Assembly (NCBI GenBank): GCA_900754475.1
Contig: CAAECY010000059.1
Coordinates: 1 to 16,463 of the forward strand
Direction: 5' to 3'
Origin: an uncultured Sutterella sp.
Lineage (GTDB): Bacteria > Pseudomonadota > Gammaproteobacteria > Burkholderiales > Burkholderiaceae_F
DNA: 16,463 nt
The position numbers were made by a program, and so were the translations under genes. This document shows, one piece after another, positions 5,493 to 14,608 of the stretch. The stretch's first letter is position 1, and each line of letters begins with the position of its first letter. The notes under the pieces were generated by a model that saw only the letters and a program-made list of their open reading frames with translations, was not told where the DNA came from and made no database searches.

Positions 5493-7013
5493 ATGTTTTT
5501 CTCGACTCTGAGGCGATCGCTTCTCGGCCGAACCCTCGCCGCCGTCGTCACGGTATCGGCCCTTCTGATGATTCTCACCGCGGCCGCCCTCTTTTGGTGG
5601 GCGCGCGAAGACGCGCTTGCCATGCAGGACGCGCACCTTGAGGACATGACGGCCGCGCTCGCGCGTGCCGACGTCGCGGCACTCCTTCCGCGGGCCCTCA
5701 CGATGGACCCGAAGCAGTTTGCCAAACGGATCGAATCGGACCAGCCGCTTCCGATGCGTCACCACCGCATGATGATGCGCGGCATGATGAACCGCATGGG
5801 GATGGACTCGGACCACAACGCGGGCGAACGCCGCACGGAGATTCCCGCAGGCGAATCCGTCCTCGTTCGCCTCATCACCCGTCAGGGTCAGGCGGTGTCG
5901 ACCACGCTGGAGCACGCCCTTCCCGCGGGTCTTTCGACGCTTGAGATCAACGGGGAGCCCCATCGCGTGTGTCTCGTCTTTTTGCCGAACGGCCGTTACA
6001 CGGCGCTCGCCGAACCGATGGCGATGCGCGAAGCGACGGTGTTCGAGCAGGCGAAGACCGCGGTGATGCCGCTCCTTCTTTTGCTCCCCTTACTGCTTTT
6101 TGCGATCAGTGCCGTCCTCTGGCGGGCGCTCAGGCCCCTCAACCGAGCCGCGGCCGACGTGAAAGGGCGCTCCGCCACGGACCTCGCGCCCCTCTCCTAC
6201 GAGGGCGTCCCCCTGGAAATCACCCCCTTCGTCGAGGCCGTGAACGATCTGCTCGCGCGCGTGCAGGCCGCGCGCACGCGCGAAATCCGCTTCACGGCGG
6301 ATGCCGCGCACGAACTGCGCTCGCCCCTTACGTCGCTTACGATCGAGGCCGAGCACCTCAAGCGCCTCAACCTCTCCGAAGAAGCGCGCCCGATCGTCGA
6401 AAACCTCGAATCGGGCCTCGCGCGGTCCGTGCATCAGGTTTCGCAGCTCCTTCTCTTTGCGCGCGCCCAGGCGGGCGAAAGCGCCGCCGTGCTCGCGCGC
6501 GACGCCAAACCCTGGTACCTCTCGGAGCTTGTGGGCGAAGTGGTGGAGCCCATCCTTCCCGCCATCGCCGAGAAGTCGATCGGCTTTGAGGTCGAGGGGC
6601 TCGACGCCGACACGCCCGAAGCGCCCGTCAAGGGGGTCTCCCGCGCCGCGATTCAGGCGATGATGCGCAATCTCGTCGAAAACGCCGTTCACTACACGCC
6701 CGCCCGCGGGGCCGTGACGGTGAGGATCGAACGAACGCATCGGGAACTTTCCATCGTCGTTTCGGATACGGGCCCCGGCATTCCCGAGAGCGAACGCGAG
6801 CGCGTGTTCGATCCCTTCTACCGCATCGTCGGTTCGGGCTTGCCGGGAACGGGCTTGGGGCTTGCGATCGTGCGCACCTACGCCGAAATGGTGGGCGCTC
6901 GGATCGAACTTGCCGACGCCCGACCGGGCGAAGTGCCCCCGGGGCTCAAGGCGAGCATCGTGATGACGCTTCCCGCCGAAGCCGACGCCGACGCAGGTGA
7001 CAACAAGGCGTAA
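5493..7013 (+). CDS. Sensor histidine kinase with Met/His-rich periplasmic loop
   Basis: 506 aa; ATG 5493 with only a weak ribosome-binding sequence. TM1 lies at about residues 13-36, TM2 at about 189-210 and a HAMP-like linker at about 210-258. The H-box FTADAAHELRSPL has His273. The ATPase domain has Asn397 (RNLVENAVHY), DTGPGI at 425-430, FDPFYRI and GTGLGLAIV at 452-460. The periplasmic loop (37-188) carries a dense Met/His patch at 88-109 (MRHHRMMMRGMMNRMGMD) with nine Met and three His. Layout and catalytic part resemble QseC/PmrB-type kinases. The Met/His patch is not a standard part of that family as I know it and resembles the tails of the PepSY cluster, which points to metal or redox sensing (inference). 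It ends at a terminator shared with the convergent ftsB. Confidence 0.93.
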   Translation: MFFSTLRRSLLGRTLAAVVTVSALLMILTAAALFWWAREDALAMQDAHLEDMTAALARADVAALLPRALTMDPKQFAKRIESDQPLPMRHHRMMMRGMMNRMGMDSDHNAGERRTEIPAGESVLVRLITRQGQAVSTTLEHALPAGLSTLEINGEPHRVCLVFLPNGRYTALAEPMAMREATVFEQAKTAVMPLLLLLPLLLFAISAVLWRALRPLNRAAADVKGRSATDLAPLSYEGVPLEITPFVEAVNDLLARVQAARTREIRFTADAAHELRSPLTSLTIEAEHLKRLNLSEEARPIVENLESGLARSVHQVSQLLLFARAQAGESAAVLARDAKPWYLSELVGEVVEPILPAIAEKSIGFEVEGLDADTPEAPVKGVSRAAIQAMMRNLVENAVHYTPARGAVTVRIERTHRELSIVVSDTGPGIPESERERVFDPFYRIVGSGLPGTGLGLAIVRTYAEMVGARIELADARPGEVPPGLKASIVMTLPAEADADAGDNKA

Positions 7014-7034
7014 AGCGCCGCACCGCCCCAAAAG

Positions 7035-7072
7035 AAAAACGGCATGCCCTTCGCAAAAGGCATGCCGTTTTT
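7035..7072. terminator. Bidirectional terminator between kinase and ftsB
   Basis: AAAAACGGCATGCC (7035-7048) and GGCATGCCGTTTTT (7059-7072) form a perfect 14-bp inverted repeat with A and T tracts at the two ends. It can end the plus-strand kinase operon and the minus-strand pyrG-kdsA-eno-ftsB run. Confidence 0.92.
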
Positions 7073-7105
7073 CGTTGTCGAGCGCGTTGCCGGGAAGACC
7101 CGAAA

Positions 7106-7534
7106 TCACTCGCGGCGGTCCCGCGCCTTCGGCGCCGAGAGGTGCTTCGGCGCGTGGTAGAGGTCCGACTTCTTCGCTTCGAACGTGGGGTCGGACCCCG
7201 GCTTGATGTCGGGCTTCTGGTAGTCGGGCATGCTCGCCGCGACCCGTTCCTGAGCCGCCTCTTCGCCTTCGAGACGGAAAAGCACCTCCCGATCCTTCAC
7301 CATGGTCAAATCCCAGCGGGCGCGCTCTTCGATGGCGTCGCGCTGGTTTTCCAGCGAGTAGAGTTCGGCCGCAAACGCTTCGTTTTGCAGGCGCAGCCGA
7401 TCGTTCGCGGCCCGTTGGGCCACGAGCGTCTGCTCGAGCTCCTTCAGTCGGAACCAGCTCGCGCGACCGGCCCAAAGCTGGTACTGCGTGACGCCGATGC
7501 CGAGAAGCAGCAGGACGATGAAGATACGGATCAT
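7106..7534 (-). CDS. ftsB: Cell division protein FtsB
   Basis: 142 aa. Residues 1-21 form one membrane-spanning helix with a very short cytoplasmic N-terminus. Residues about 28-72 form a coiled coil with leucines at heptad spacing (LKELEQTLVAQRAANDRLRL). The family motif follows: ERARWDLTMVKDREVLFRL (70-88). FtsB joins FtsL and FtsQ in the divisome at the inner membrane. The family is usually about 90-105 residues; this protein has an extra charged, proline-containing tail of about 45 residues (from about 95). It lies 33 bp after eno, the usual eno-ftsB order. A GGAG lies 12 bases before the start, a rather long spacing. Confidence 0.9.
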   Translation of the reverse strand: MIRIFIVLLLLGIGVTQYQLWAGRASWFRLKELEQTLVAQRAANDRLRLQNEAFAAELYSLENQRDAIEERARWDLTMVKDREVLFRLEGEEAAQERVAASMPDYQKPDIKPGSDPTFEAKKSDLYHAPKHLSAPKARDRRE

Positions 7535-7567
7535 GGGAGGTGTCTTCTCCGCTCAACGCGCGTCGAC

Positions 7568-8857
<1,290 letters not shown>

Positions 8858-8889
8858 GATGAATCCTTTTCTGGGTTGAGCGTGGGGTG

Positions 8890-8930
8890 GAGCGACGTCG
8901 CGAGCGGGAAGTCCCGTCGAGGCGTCGCTC
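8890..8930 (-). other. Intercistronic stem-loop between kdsA and eno
   Basis: GAGCGACG (8890-8897) pairs with CGTCGCTC (8923-8930), with an inner CGGGA/TCCCG hairpin. No T-run follows on the minus strand, so it probably acts as an mRNA processing or stability element rather than a terminator. Confidence 0.5.
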
Positions 8931-8939
8931 GAAACGATG

Positions 8940-9797
8940 TTAGAGAGCGAAGGTGTCTTCGAGGAAGGGACGGCCCTTCACGATGCGGTCGATTTCGACG
9001 AGGCTCGTAAGAAGCTCCTTCATGCGGTCGAGCGGCACGGCGTTCGGGCCGTCGCTCAACGCACAGGCGGGGTTCGGGTGCGTTTCCATGAAAAGACCCG
9101 CAACGCCGACCGCAACCGCCGCACGCGCTAAGACGGGCACGAACTGGCGCTGGCCGCCCGAGCACGTGCCGTTCCCGCCGGGGAGCTGCACGGAGTGCGT
9201 GGCGTCGAAGACGACGGGGGCGCCCGTTTCGCGCATGATCGCGAGCGACCGCATGTCGGAAACGAGGTTCCCGTAGCCGAAGGAGGCGCCGCGTTCGCAC
9301 ACGAGGAAACGGTCGGTCGAAAGACCCGCTTCTTCGGCGGCGGCACGCGCCTTTTCAACGACGTTCTTCATGTCGCCCGGGGCGAGGAACTGGCCCTTCT
9401 TGATGTTGACGGGTTTGCCCGACATCGCGCAGGCGCGGATGAAGTCCGTCTGACGGCAGAGGAACGCGGGCGTCTGCAGGATGTCCGCCACGGCCGCAAC
9501 CGCGGGGACTTCCGCCTCGGTGTGCACGTCCGTGATGACGGGCACGCCCACCTGACGACGCACTTCTTCGAGGATGCGCAGCCCCTCTTCCATGCCGGGA
9601 CCGCGGAAGCTCTTCCCGGAGGTGCGGTTCGCCTTGTCGTAGCTCGCCTTGAAGACGTAGGGGATGCCGAGTTCGCCCGTCACCTCCTTGAGGTGCCCGG
9701 CGATGTCGATCGCCATCTGTTCGCCTTCGAGCACGCAGGGGCCCGCCAAAAGAAAGAAGGGGCGGTCAAGCCCGGCTTCGAAACCACACAGCTGCAT
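8940..9797 (-). CDS. kdsA: 3-deoxy-D-manno-octulosonate 8-phosphate synthase (KDO-8-P synthase)
   Basis: 285 aa. It condenses phosphoenolpyruvate with arabinose 5-phosphate to make KDO-8-P for the lipopolysaccharide core, so the host is Gram-negative. I start at ATG 9797 (MQLCGFEAG) because GAGGAG lies just upstream and the enzyme core begins there; the frame is open further upstream but without conserved sequence. Motifs: LAGPCVLE (18-25), KASYDKANR, TDVH, DATHSVQLPGG, METHPNP and ALSDGPN. Cys21 plus the His, Glu and Asp of the last three motifs match the ligand set of the metal-dependent class (Aquifex Cys11/His185/Glu222/Asp233), unlike the Asn type of E. coli. It lies between pyrG and eno. 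Confidence 0.96.
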   Translation of the reverse strand: MQLCGFEAGLDRPFFLLAGPCVLEGEQMAIDIAGHLKEVTGELGIPYVFKASYDKANRTSGKSFRGPGMEEGLRILEEVRRQVGVPVITDVHTEAEVPAVAAVADILQTPAFLCRQTDFIRACAMSGKPVNIKKGQFLAPGDMKNVVEKARAAAEEAGLSTDRFLVCERGASFGYGNLVSDMRSLAIMRETGAPVVFDATHSVQLPGGNGTCSGGQRQFVPVLARAAVAVGVAGLFMETHPNPACALSDGPNAVPLDRMKELLTSLVEIDRIVKGRPFLEDTFAL

Positions 9798-9890
9798 GGG
9801 CAAATTCTCCTCGAAAAAAAACCGACCCCTCGCCCCCGTTCGCGCTAGGCGGGCGGTTGGGTGATCGGGTCGGCGCAACATTCGTGTGTT

Positions 9891-9916
9891 CGGGACGAAG
9901 CCTCGGCTCCGTCCCG
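9891..9916 (-). other. Intercistronic stem-loop between pyrG and kdsA
   Basis: CGGGACG (9891-9897) pairs with CGTCCCG (9910-9916), and the stem extends inward through AGC/GCT. It begins about 15 bp after the pyrG stop. No T-run follows, so read-through into kdsA is expected. It resembles the hairpin between kdsA and eno in position. Confidence 0.5.
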
Positions 9917-9930
9917 GTTCGACCTTACGG

Positions 9931-11580
9931 TCAGTTCGCCTGCTTCGCTTCGGAGCGGGCGATGGCCGCTTCGACATACGCCTTGAAGAGCGGATGACCG
10001 AAGCGCGGATTCGACGTGAATTCCGGATGGAACTGCACGGCGAAGAAGAAGGGATGATCGGGCAGCTCCATCATTTCGGGGAGGTGTTCGCTCGGCGTCT
10101 TGGCCGAGATCACCATGCCCTTTTCTTCGAACTGCGCGACGTAGGCGTTGTTCACTTCGTAGCGGTGACGATGGCGTTCGGCCACGACGTCGCCGTAGAT
10201 GCGGTGCGCGAGGGTGCCCGGACGGACCGGCACTTCCTGGCGGCCGAGACGCATCGTGCCGCCGAGGTCCGACCCTTCGCTGCGCTTCTGGATTTCGCCC
10301 GTACGGTCCTTCCACTCGGTGATGAGCGCGACGACGGGGTGCGGCGTGTCGGGGTCGAGTTCGGTCGAGTTGGCGCCGCCGAGACCGCAGACGTGGCGGG
10401 CGAATTCGATCACCGCCATCTGCATGCCGAGGCAGATGCCGAGGAACGGGACCTTGTTTTCGCGAGCGTACTCGATGGCCTTGATCATGCCCTCGGTGCC
10501 GCGCTTGCCGAAGCCGCCCGGAACGAGAATGGCGTCAAGCCCTTCGAGAACGGCCGTACCTTCTTCTTCGATCTTCGTCGAGTCGATGAACTTGGTGCGA
10601 ACCTTCGTTTCCGTGTGGATGCCGGCGTGCACGAGCGCTTCGTTGAGCGACTTGTAGCTGTCGGCGTAGTCGACGTACTTGCCGACCATACCGATCGTCA
10701 CTTCGCGCTTCGGGTGCTTGATGTTGTTGACGATGTTTTCCCAGGCCGAGAGGTCGGCGGGCGCGGTTTCGAGACCGAGCTTTTCGCAGACGATGTCGTC
10801 GAGCTTCTGGGCGTGGAGCATCAGGGGCACTTCGTAGATCGTCGAAGCGTCGGCCACGCTGATCACGCAATTCATCGGAACGTTCGAGAAGAGCGAGATC
10901 TTCGCGCGTTCGTTTTCGGGGATCATGCGTTCGGCACGGCAAAGGAGCACGTCCGGATAGACGCCTTCTTCGCGCAGCTTCTGCACGGAGTGCTGCGTGG
11001 GCTTCGTCTTCAATTCGCCGGCAGAGGCCACCCACGGGCAGAGCGTGAGGTGGATGAAGCAGGTGTTGTTGCGACCCACGCGGAAGGACATCTGACGCAC
11101 GGCTTCGACGAAGGGGAGCGATTCGATGTCGCCCACCGTACCGCCGATTTCAACGACGCACACGTCGGGCTTGCCGTCCCAGGCGGAGGAAGCGCCGCGG
11201 CCGATGAATTCCTGAATTTCGTTCGTGATGTGCGGGATCACCTGCACGGTCTTGCCGAGGTATTCGCCGCGACGTTCCTTGCGAAGAACGCTTTCGTAGA
11301 TCTGGCCCGACGTGAAGTTGTTGGGCTTGTGCATCTTCGAGGAGATGAAGCGCTCGTAGTGCCCGAGGTCGAGGTCGGTTTCGGCGCCGTCTTCCGTCAC
11401 GAACACTTCACCGTGCTGGAAAGGCGACATCGTACCCGGGTCCACGTTGATGTAGGGATCGAGCTTGATCATCGTCACCTTGAGCCCGCGGGATTCGAGG
11501 ATCGCAGCGAGGGACGCCGCGGCAATGCCCTTACCGAGGGAGGAAACCACGCCGCCCGTCACAAATACATACTTGGTCAT
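9931..11580 (-). CDS. pyrG: CTP synthase
   Basis: 549 aa. It aminates UTP to CTP using glutamine-derived ammonia, in the cytoplasm. The start ATG 11580 gives the conserved MTKYVFVTGGVVSSLGKG; the longer frame to 11619 adds unconserved residues. Synthetase domain (1 to about 270): nucleotide loop GGVVSSLGKG, KLDPYINVDPGTM, QHGEVFVTEDGAETDLDLGHYERF and EIGGTVGDIES. Glutaminase domain (about 295-549): nucleophile Cys383 (GICLGMQ), His518 and Glu520 (QFHPEFTSNP). The usual LTLVPY stretch reads LTLCPW here, a minor variation. It heads the pyrG-kdsA-eno-ftsB run; a -10-like TATAAT lies about 50 bp upstream. Confidence 0.98.
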   Translation of the reverse strand: MTKYVFVTGGVVSSLGKGIAAASLAAILESRGLKVTMIKLDPYINVDPGTMSPFQHGEVFVTEDGAETDLDLGHYERFISSKMHKPNNFTSGQIYESVLRKERRGEYLGKTVQVIPHITNEIQEFIGRGASSAWDGKPDVCVVEIGGTVGDIESLPFVEAVRQMSFRVGRNNTCFIHLTLCPWVASAGELKTKPTQHSVQKLREEGVYPDVLLCRAERMIPENERAKISLFSNVPMNCVISVADASTIYEVPLMLHAQKLDDIVCEKLGLETAPADLSAWENIVNNIKHPKREVTIGMVGKYVDYADSYKSLNEALVHAGIHTETKVRTKFIDSTKIEEEGTAVLEGLDAILVPGGFGKRGTEGMIKAIEYARENKVPFLGICLGMQMAVIEFARHVCGLGGANSTELDPDTPHPVVALITEWKDRTGEIQKRSEGSDLGGTMRLGRQEVPVRPGTLAHRIYGDVVAERHRHRYEVNNAYVAQFEEKGMVISAKTPSEHLPEMMELPDHPFFFAVQFHPEFTSNPRFGHPLFKAYVEAAIARSEAKQAN

Positions 11581-11627
11581 GAAACTGTCCGTCCAGCCGA
11601 GAAGTGGAAAAAAAATCAAAAACGGTG

Positions 11628-11633
11628 ATTATA
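11628..11633 (-). promoter_or_regulatory. Candidate pyrG promoter -10 box
   Basis: The minus strand reads GGTTATAATC here, a perfect TATAAT. It lies 47 bp before the pyrG start. A clear -35 box at standard spacing is not visible. A run of eight T follows soon after the expected transcription start. Confidence 0.5.
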
Positions 11634-11728
11634 ACCCGATGTTCGCCGCAAACCGCACGCAAAAGCCCGAGAGGCCGGGCGGAACGCATCCGACCGGCCG
11701 GAGTCCGCGGCGCGAGGGCCACATCCGT

Positions 11729-11752
11729 AAAAGGACCCCGCGAACGGGGTCC
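11729..11752 (-). terminator. Short hairpin with T-run upstream of pyrG
   Basis: On the minus strand GGACCCCG-TTCG-CGGGGTCC (11752-11733) is followed by TTTT (11732-11729). It is a perfect 8-bp GC-rich stem with a stable UUCG loop. It could be a second terminator for the upstream transporter gene or end a short leader transcript started near the TACAAT at 11772-11767. Confidence 0.6.
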
Positions 11753-11850
11753 GAATCTGCGTGCCCATTGTAGTGGAAAACACTGCGGAGCCGATAGGTT
11801 CAAGCCCCCTTCGAAAGCGCCCGACGAAAGGGGCGCGCCGCCCCCGAAAG

Positions 11851-11882
11851 AAAGCGCCCGGACACGAGGACCGGGCGCTTTT
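11851..11882 (-). terminator. Terminator of the cation diffusion facilitator gene
   Basis: AAAGCGCCCGG (11851-11861) pairs with CCGGGCGCTTT (11871-11881). On the minus strand the stem is followed by TTTCTTTC. It lies about 45 bp after the transporter stop codon. A and T tracts at both ends make it potentially bidirectional. Confidence 0.82.
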
Positions 11883-11926
11883 GAGAAAACGGAGGCAACG
11901 GGACCGAGAGCCCCGGAAGAAGCGAA

Positions 11927-13057
11927 TCAGTCGCCGCGTCGTGCGGCTTCCTCGGCTTCTTCTTTCAAGCGCAGATCGCGCTCGGCGCGCTCGATCCGTT
12001 CGTCGAGCGCCGCGACGAGTTCGCTCGAACACGTCGTGCAGCCGCGCGCTCCTTTGCCGCAACCGCCGTCGCACCCCGAATTCTCCTCGCACGTGCAGTC
12101 GCAGGCGTCGCCGCACCCCGTTTCGCCGAGCACCCATTCGGGCTGCACCGTCACGTGGTCGATCCCGAAGCGGTCGTGCAGTCCCGTGCGGATCGCATCG
12201 AGAATCTTCGGCCAGCAGGCGGGCGACTCGATTTGCACGTGGCACTGGATCGCCCCGTGCCCCGGGCTCATCGTCCAGACGTGCAGGTCGTGCACGTGAC
12301 ACACCGAGGGAATCTCTTCGAGAAAGCGCCCCACGTCGTTAAGTTCCACCCCTTCCGGAACGCCGTCGAGCAAGACGCGCGAGGCGTCGCGCAGAATTTC
12401 GTACGTGGCGTGCAGGAGCATCACGCCCACCAACATCGAGAGGATCGGGTCGATGATTGCGGGGCCGCCCATCCAGATCACGGCGCCCGCTGCGATGGCG
12501 GCCACCGACCCCAAAAGGTCGCCCATCACGTGCAGGAGCGCCGCGCGGGTATTGACGTTTTTCTTGTCGCGCGAAAGCGACCAGGCAACGCCGAGGTTGA
12601 TCAGGAGACCGATCGCCGCAATGGCCATCACCGAAAAGCCCGAAACGGGTTCGGGGTTCGAGATGCGCCCGAACGCTTCCCGGAAGAGCCAGATGACGAC
12701 GCCGAGCATGACGATCCCGTTCACGAAGGCGGCAAGCACTTCGACGCGCCCGTGGCCGAACGAGTGGTCGCGGTCGGCGCCGCGCTGCGCGATCAGGTTG
12801 GCGATCAGCGCGAAGAGAAGACTCGCCGAGTCGGTCACCATGTGACCCGCGTCGCCGATCAGCGCGAGCGAATTGCTCCAGAGGCCGCCCACGAGTTCGA
12901 TGAAGGAGAACGTGAGGGTAAGGCCCACCGCAACGCCGAGAACGGATTTTTTCGTCTTTTCGGCGGCATGCCCCCAGGCACTGTCGCCCCGGCCGTGACC
13001 GGTGTAGTCGCGCGAAGCCGTCTGCGGCATGTCGCCGTCCGTGTGTCGTTCGCTCAT
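11927..13057 (-). CDS. Cation diffusion facilitator (zinc type) with Cys-rich C-terminus
   Basis: 376 aa inner-membrane antiporter expected to export Zn(II) or a similar ion. An N-terminal His-containing stretch (1-35) precedes six membrane segments between about 38 and 230. TM2 has GDAGHMVTD with His72 and Asp76; TM5 has HVMGD with His176 and Asp180, the ZitB/CzcD-like HD-HD pattern for zinc. The cytoplasmic domain has the family signature VHDLHVW (255-261). Residues 315-343 hold eight cysteines (315, 319, 321, 323, 329, 333, 340, 343) in a Gly-rich segment, followed by a charged helix. That cluster is not standard for the family as I know it and looks metallothionein-like. The start at 13057 has only a weak ribosome-binding site; Met10 is an alternative. 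It is downstream of argG but separated from it by a terminator. Confidence 0.93.
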   Translation of the reverse strand: MSERHTDGDMPQTASRDYTGHGRGDSAWGHAAEKTKKSVLGVAVGLTLTFSFIELVGGLWSNSLALIGDAGHMVTDSASLLFALIANLIAQRGADRDHSFGHGRVEVLAAFVNGIVMLGVVIWLFREAFGRISNPEPVSGFSVMAIAAIGLLINLGVAWSLSRDKKNVNTRAALLHVMGDLLGSVAAIAAGAVIWMGGPAIIDPILSMLVGVMLLHATYEILRDASRVLLDGVPEGVELNDVGRFLEEIPSVCHVHDLHVWTMSPGHGAIQCHVQIESPACWPKILDAIRTGLHDRFGIDHVTVQPEWVLGETGCGDACDCTCEENSGCDGGCGKGARGCTTCSSELVAALDERIERAERDLRLKEEAEEAARRGD

Positions 13058-13180
13058 GATGTTTTTTCAGTTCGGATGGTTGGGTCGGTTCTTTCGTCGG
13101 CATCGCGTGTCCGACGAGACATTTCGGGCATGTTACTCCGTTGCCCGGCGGTTGCCGCCGCGCAGGCCCCGAGAGTTCGC

Positions 13181-13226
13181 AAAGCAAAGACGCCGCCGGA
13201 CGGAAATCGCTTTCCGTCCGGCGGCG
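13181..13226 (-). terminator. Terminator of argG
   Basis: CGCCGCCGGACGGAAA (13191-13206) pairs with TTTCCGTCCGGCGGCG (13211-13226), a 16-bp perfect stem with a 4-nt loop. On the minus strand it is followed by TCTTTGCTTT (13190-13181). A second small hairpin, GAACGCTC-CGAA-GAGCGTTC, lies at 13247-13266 without a T-run. Confidence 0.88.
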
Positions 13227-13279
13227 CTCTCAATCGTAGTTTTCAGGAACGCTCCGAAGAGCGTTCGCGGCCTTTCGGC

Positions 13280-14608
13280 TTAGCGACCGAGCATCGGGGT
13301 GACGTCGTCGGGACCCGCGGCGAGGAGACCGGCCTTCGAGTAGATGCCGAGCTTCTGACGCGTGTCGACGATGTCGAGGTTGCGCATCGTGAGCTGACCG
13401 ATACGGTCGACGGCCGTGAACATCGAGTCGCCCTTTTCCATCGTGAGACGCGAGGGTTCGTACGTGAGGTTCGGGCTCACGGTGTTGAGGATCGAGTAGT
13501 CGTTGCCGCGGCGCAGTTCGAGCGTGACTTCGCCCGTGACGGCGCGCGCCACCCAGTGCATGGCGCTTTCGCGCAGCATGATCGCCTGGCTGTCGAACCA
13601 GCGGCCCTGGTAGAGGAGGCGACCAAGCTTGATGCCGTTGATGCGGTACTGTTCGATCGTGTCTTCGTTGTGGATGCCGGTGACGAGACGTTCGTAGGCG
13701 ATGAAGAGAAGCGCCATCCCCGGGGCTTCGTAGATGCCGCGGCTCTTCGCTTCGATGATGCGGTTTTCGATCTGGTCGGACATGCCGAGACCGTGACGGC
13801 CGCCCACGCGGTTGGCTTCTTCCATGAGCGCGACGCGGTCGGAGAAGCGCTGGCCGTTGATCGCCACCGGCATGCCTTCTTCAAAGGCCACGGTCACGAC
13901 TTCGGGCTTGACGTCGCAGTCTTCCTTCCAGAAGGGGACGCCCATGATCGGTTCGACGATCTTGATGCTCGAGGAGAGCTCTTCGAGGTCCTTCGCTTCG
14001 TGCGTGGCGCCGAGCATGTTCGAGTCGGTCGAATAGGCCTTTTCGGCGCTCATGCGGTAGTTGAAACCTTCGGCCTGAAGGAAGGCGGACATTTCGGCGC
14101 GGCCGCCGAGTTCGGAGATGAACTGCGTGTCGAGCCAGGGCTTGTAGATCTTGAGGTTCGGATTCGCAAGGAGACCGTAACGGTAGAAGCGTTCGATGTC
14201 GTTGCCCTTGTAGGTCGAGCCGTCGCCCCAGATGTGCACGCCGTCTTCGCGCATGGCGGCAACGAGCATCGTGCCCGTCACGGCGCGGCCGATCGGCGTC
14301 GTGTTGAAGTAAAGCTGACCGCCCGTCGAGATGTGGAAGGCACCCGACTGGATGGCGGCGATGCCTTCGTTGACGAGCTGCGGACGGCAGTCGATCAGGC
14401 GGGCGTTTTCGGCGCCGTACTCCATGGCGCGGCGCGGAATGGCTTCGTAGTCCTTTTCGTCGGGCTGGCCGAGGTTGGCGGTGTAGGCGTAGGGGAGAGC
14501 ACCCTTATTCTTCATCCAACGAAGAGCAGCGCTCGTATCAAGGCCGCCGGAAAACGCGATGCCGACCTTCTGACCGACCGGAACGCTTTGCAGAATCGTT
14601 TGAGACAT
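13280..14608 (-). CDS. argG: Argininosuccinate synthase
   Basis: 442 aa. It joins citrulline and aspartate with ATP to form argininosuccinate in arginine synthesis, in the cytoplasm. The start ATG 14608 has TTGGAG upstream. The ATP pyrophosphatase loop AFSGGLDTS is at 18-26, followed by YAYTANLGQPDE and YGAENARLIDCR. Later blocks: NTTPIGRAVTGTMLV, GDGSTYKGNDIERFYRYG, STDSNMLGATHEAKDLE, GGRHGLGMSDQIENRIIEAKSRGIYEAPGMAL and TLELRRGNDYSILNT. These and the length match the longer E. coli-type enzyme rather than the roughly 400-residue type. It is transcribed alone, divergent from ansB across a long spacer. No clear ArgR operator was found. Confidence 0.98.
   Translation of the reverse strand: MSQTILQSVPVGQKVGIAFSGGLDTSAALRWMKNKGALPYAYTANLGQPDEKDYEAIPRRAMEYGAENARLIDCRPQLVNEGIAAIQSGAFHISTGGQLYFNTTPIGRAVTGTMLVAAMREDGVHIWGDGSTYKGNDIERFYRYGLLANPNLKIYKPWLDTQFISELGGRAEMSAFLQAEGFNYRMSAEKAYSTDSNMLGATHEAKDLEELSSSIKIVEPIMGVPFWKEDCDVKPEVVTVAFEEGMPVAINGQRFSDRVALMEEANRVGGRHGLGMSDQIENRIIEAKSRGIYEAPGMALLFIAYERLVTGIHNEDTIEQYRINGIKLGRLLYQGRWFDSQAIMLRESAMHWVARAVTGEVTLELRRGNDYSILNTVSPNLTYEPSRLTMEKGDSMFTAVDRIGQLTMRNLDIVDTRQKLGIYSKAGLLAAGPDDVTPMLGR

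Larger units (their letters stand above)
11581..11926. other. Intergenic region between the cation transporter and pyrG
   Basis: From high to low coordinates (minus-strand direction): the terminator of the cation transporter (11851-11882), a -10-like TACAAT (11772-11767), a hairpin with TTTT at 11729-11752, and the pyrG -10 box at 11633-11628. No gene is supported; open frames on both strands here have no conserved sequence. Confidence 0.55.

Noticed and set aside
9886..11628. 580-residue plus-strand frame opposite pyrG
   Set aside because: Antisense shadow of CTP synthase; pyrG has all catalytic motifs in the other frame.
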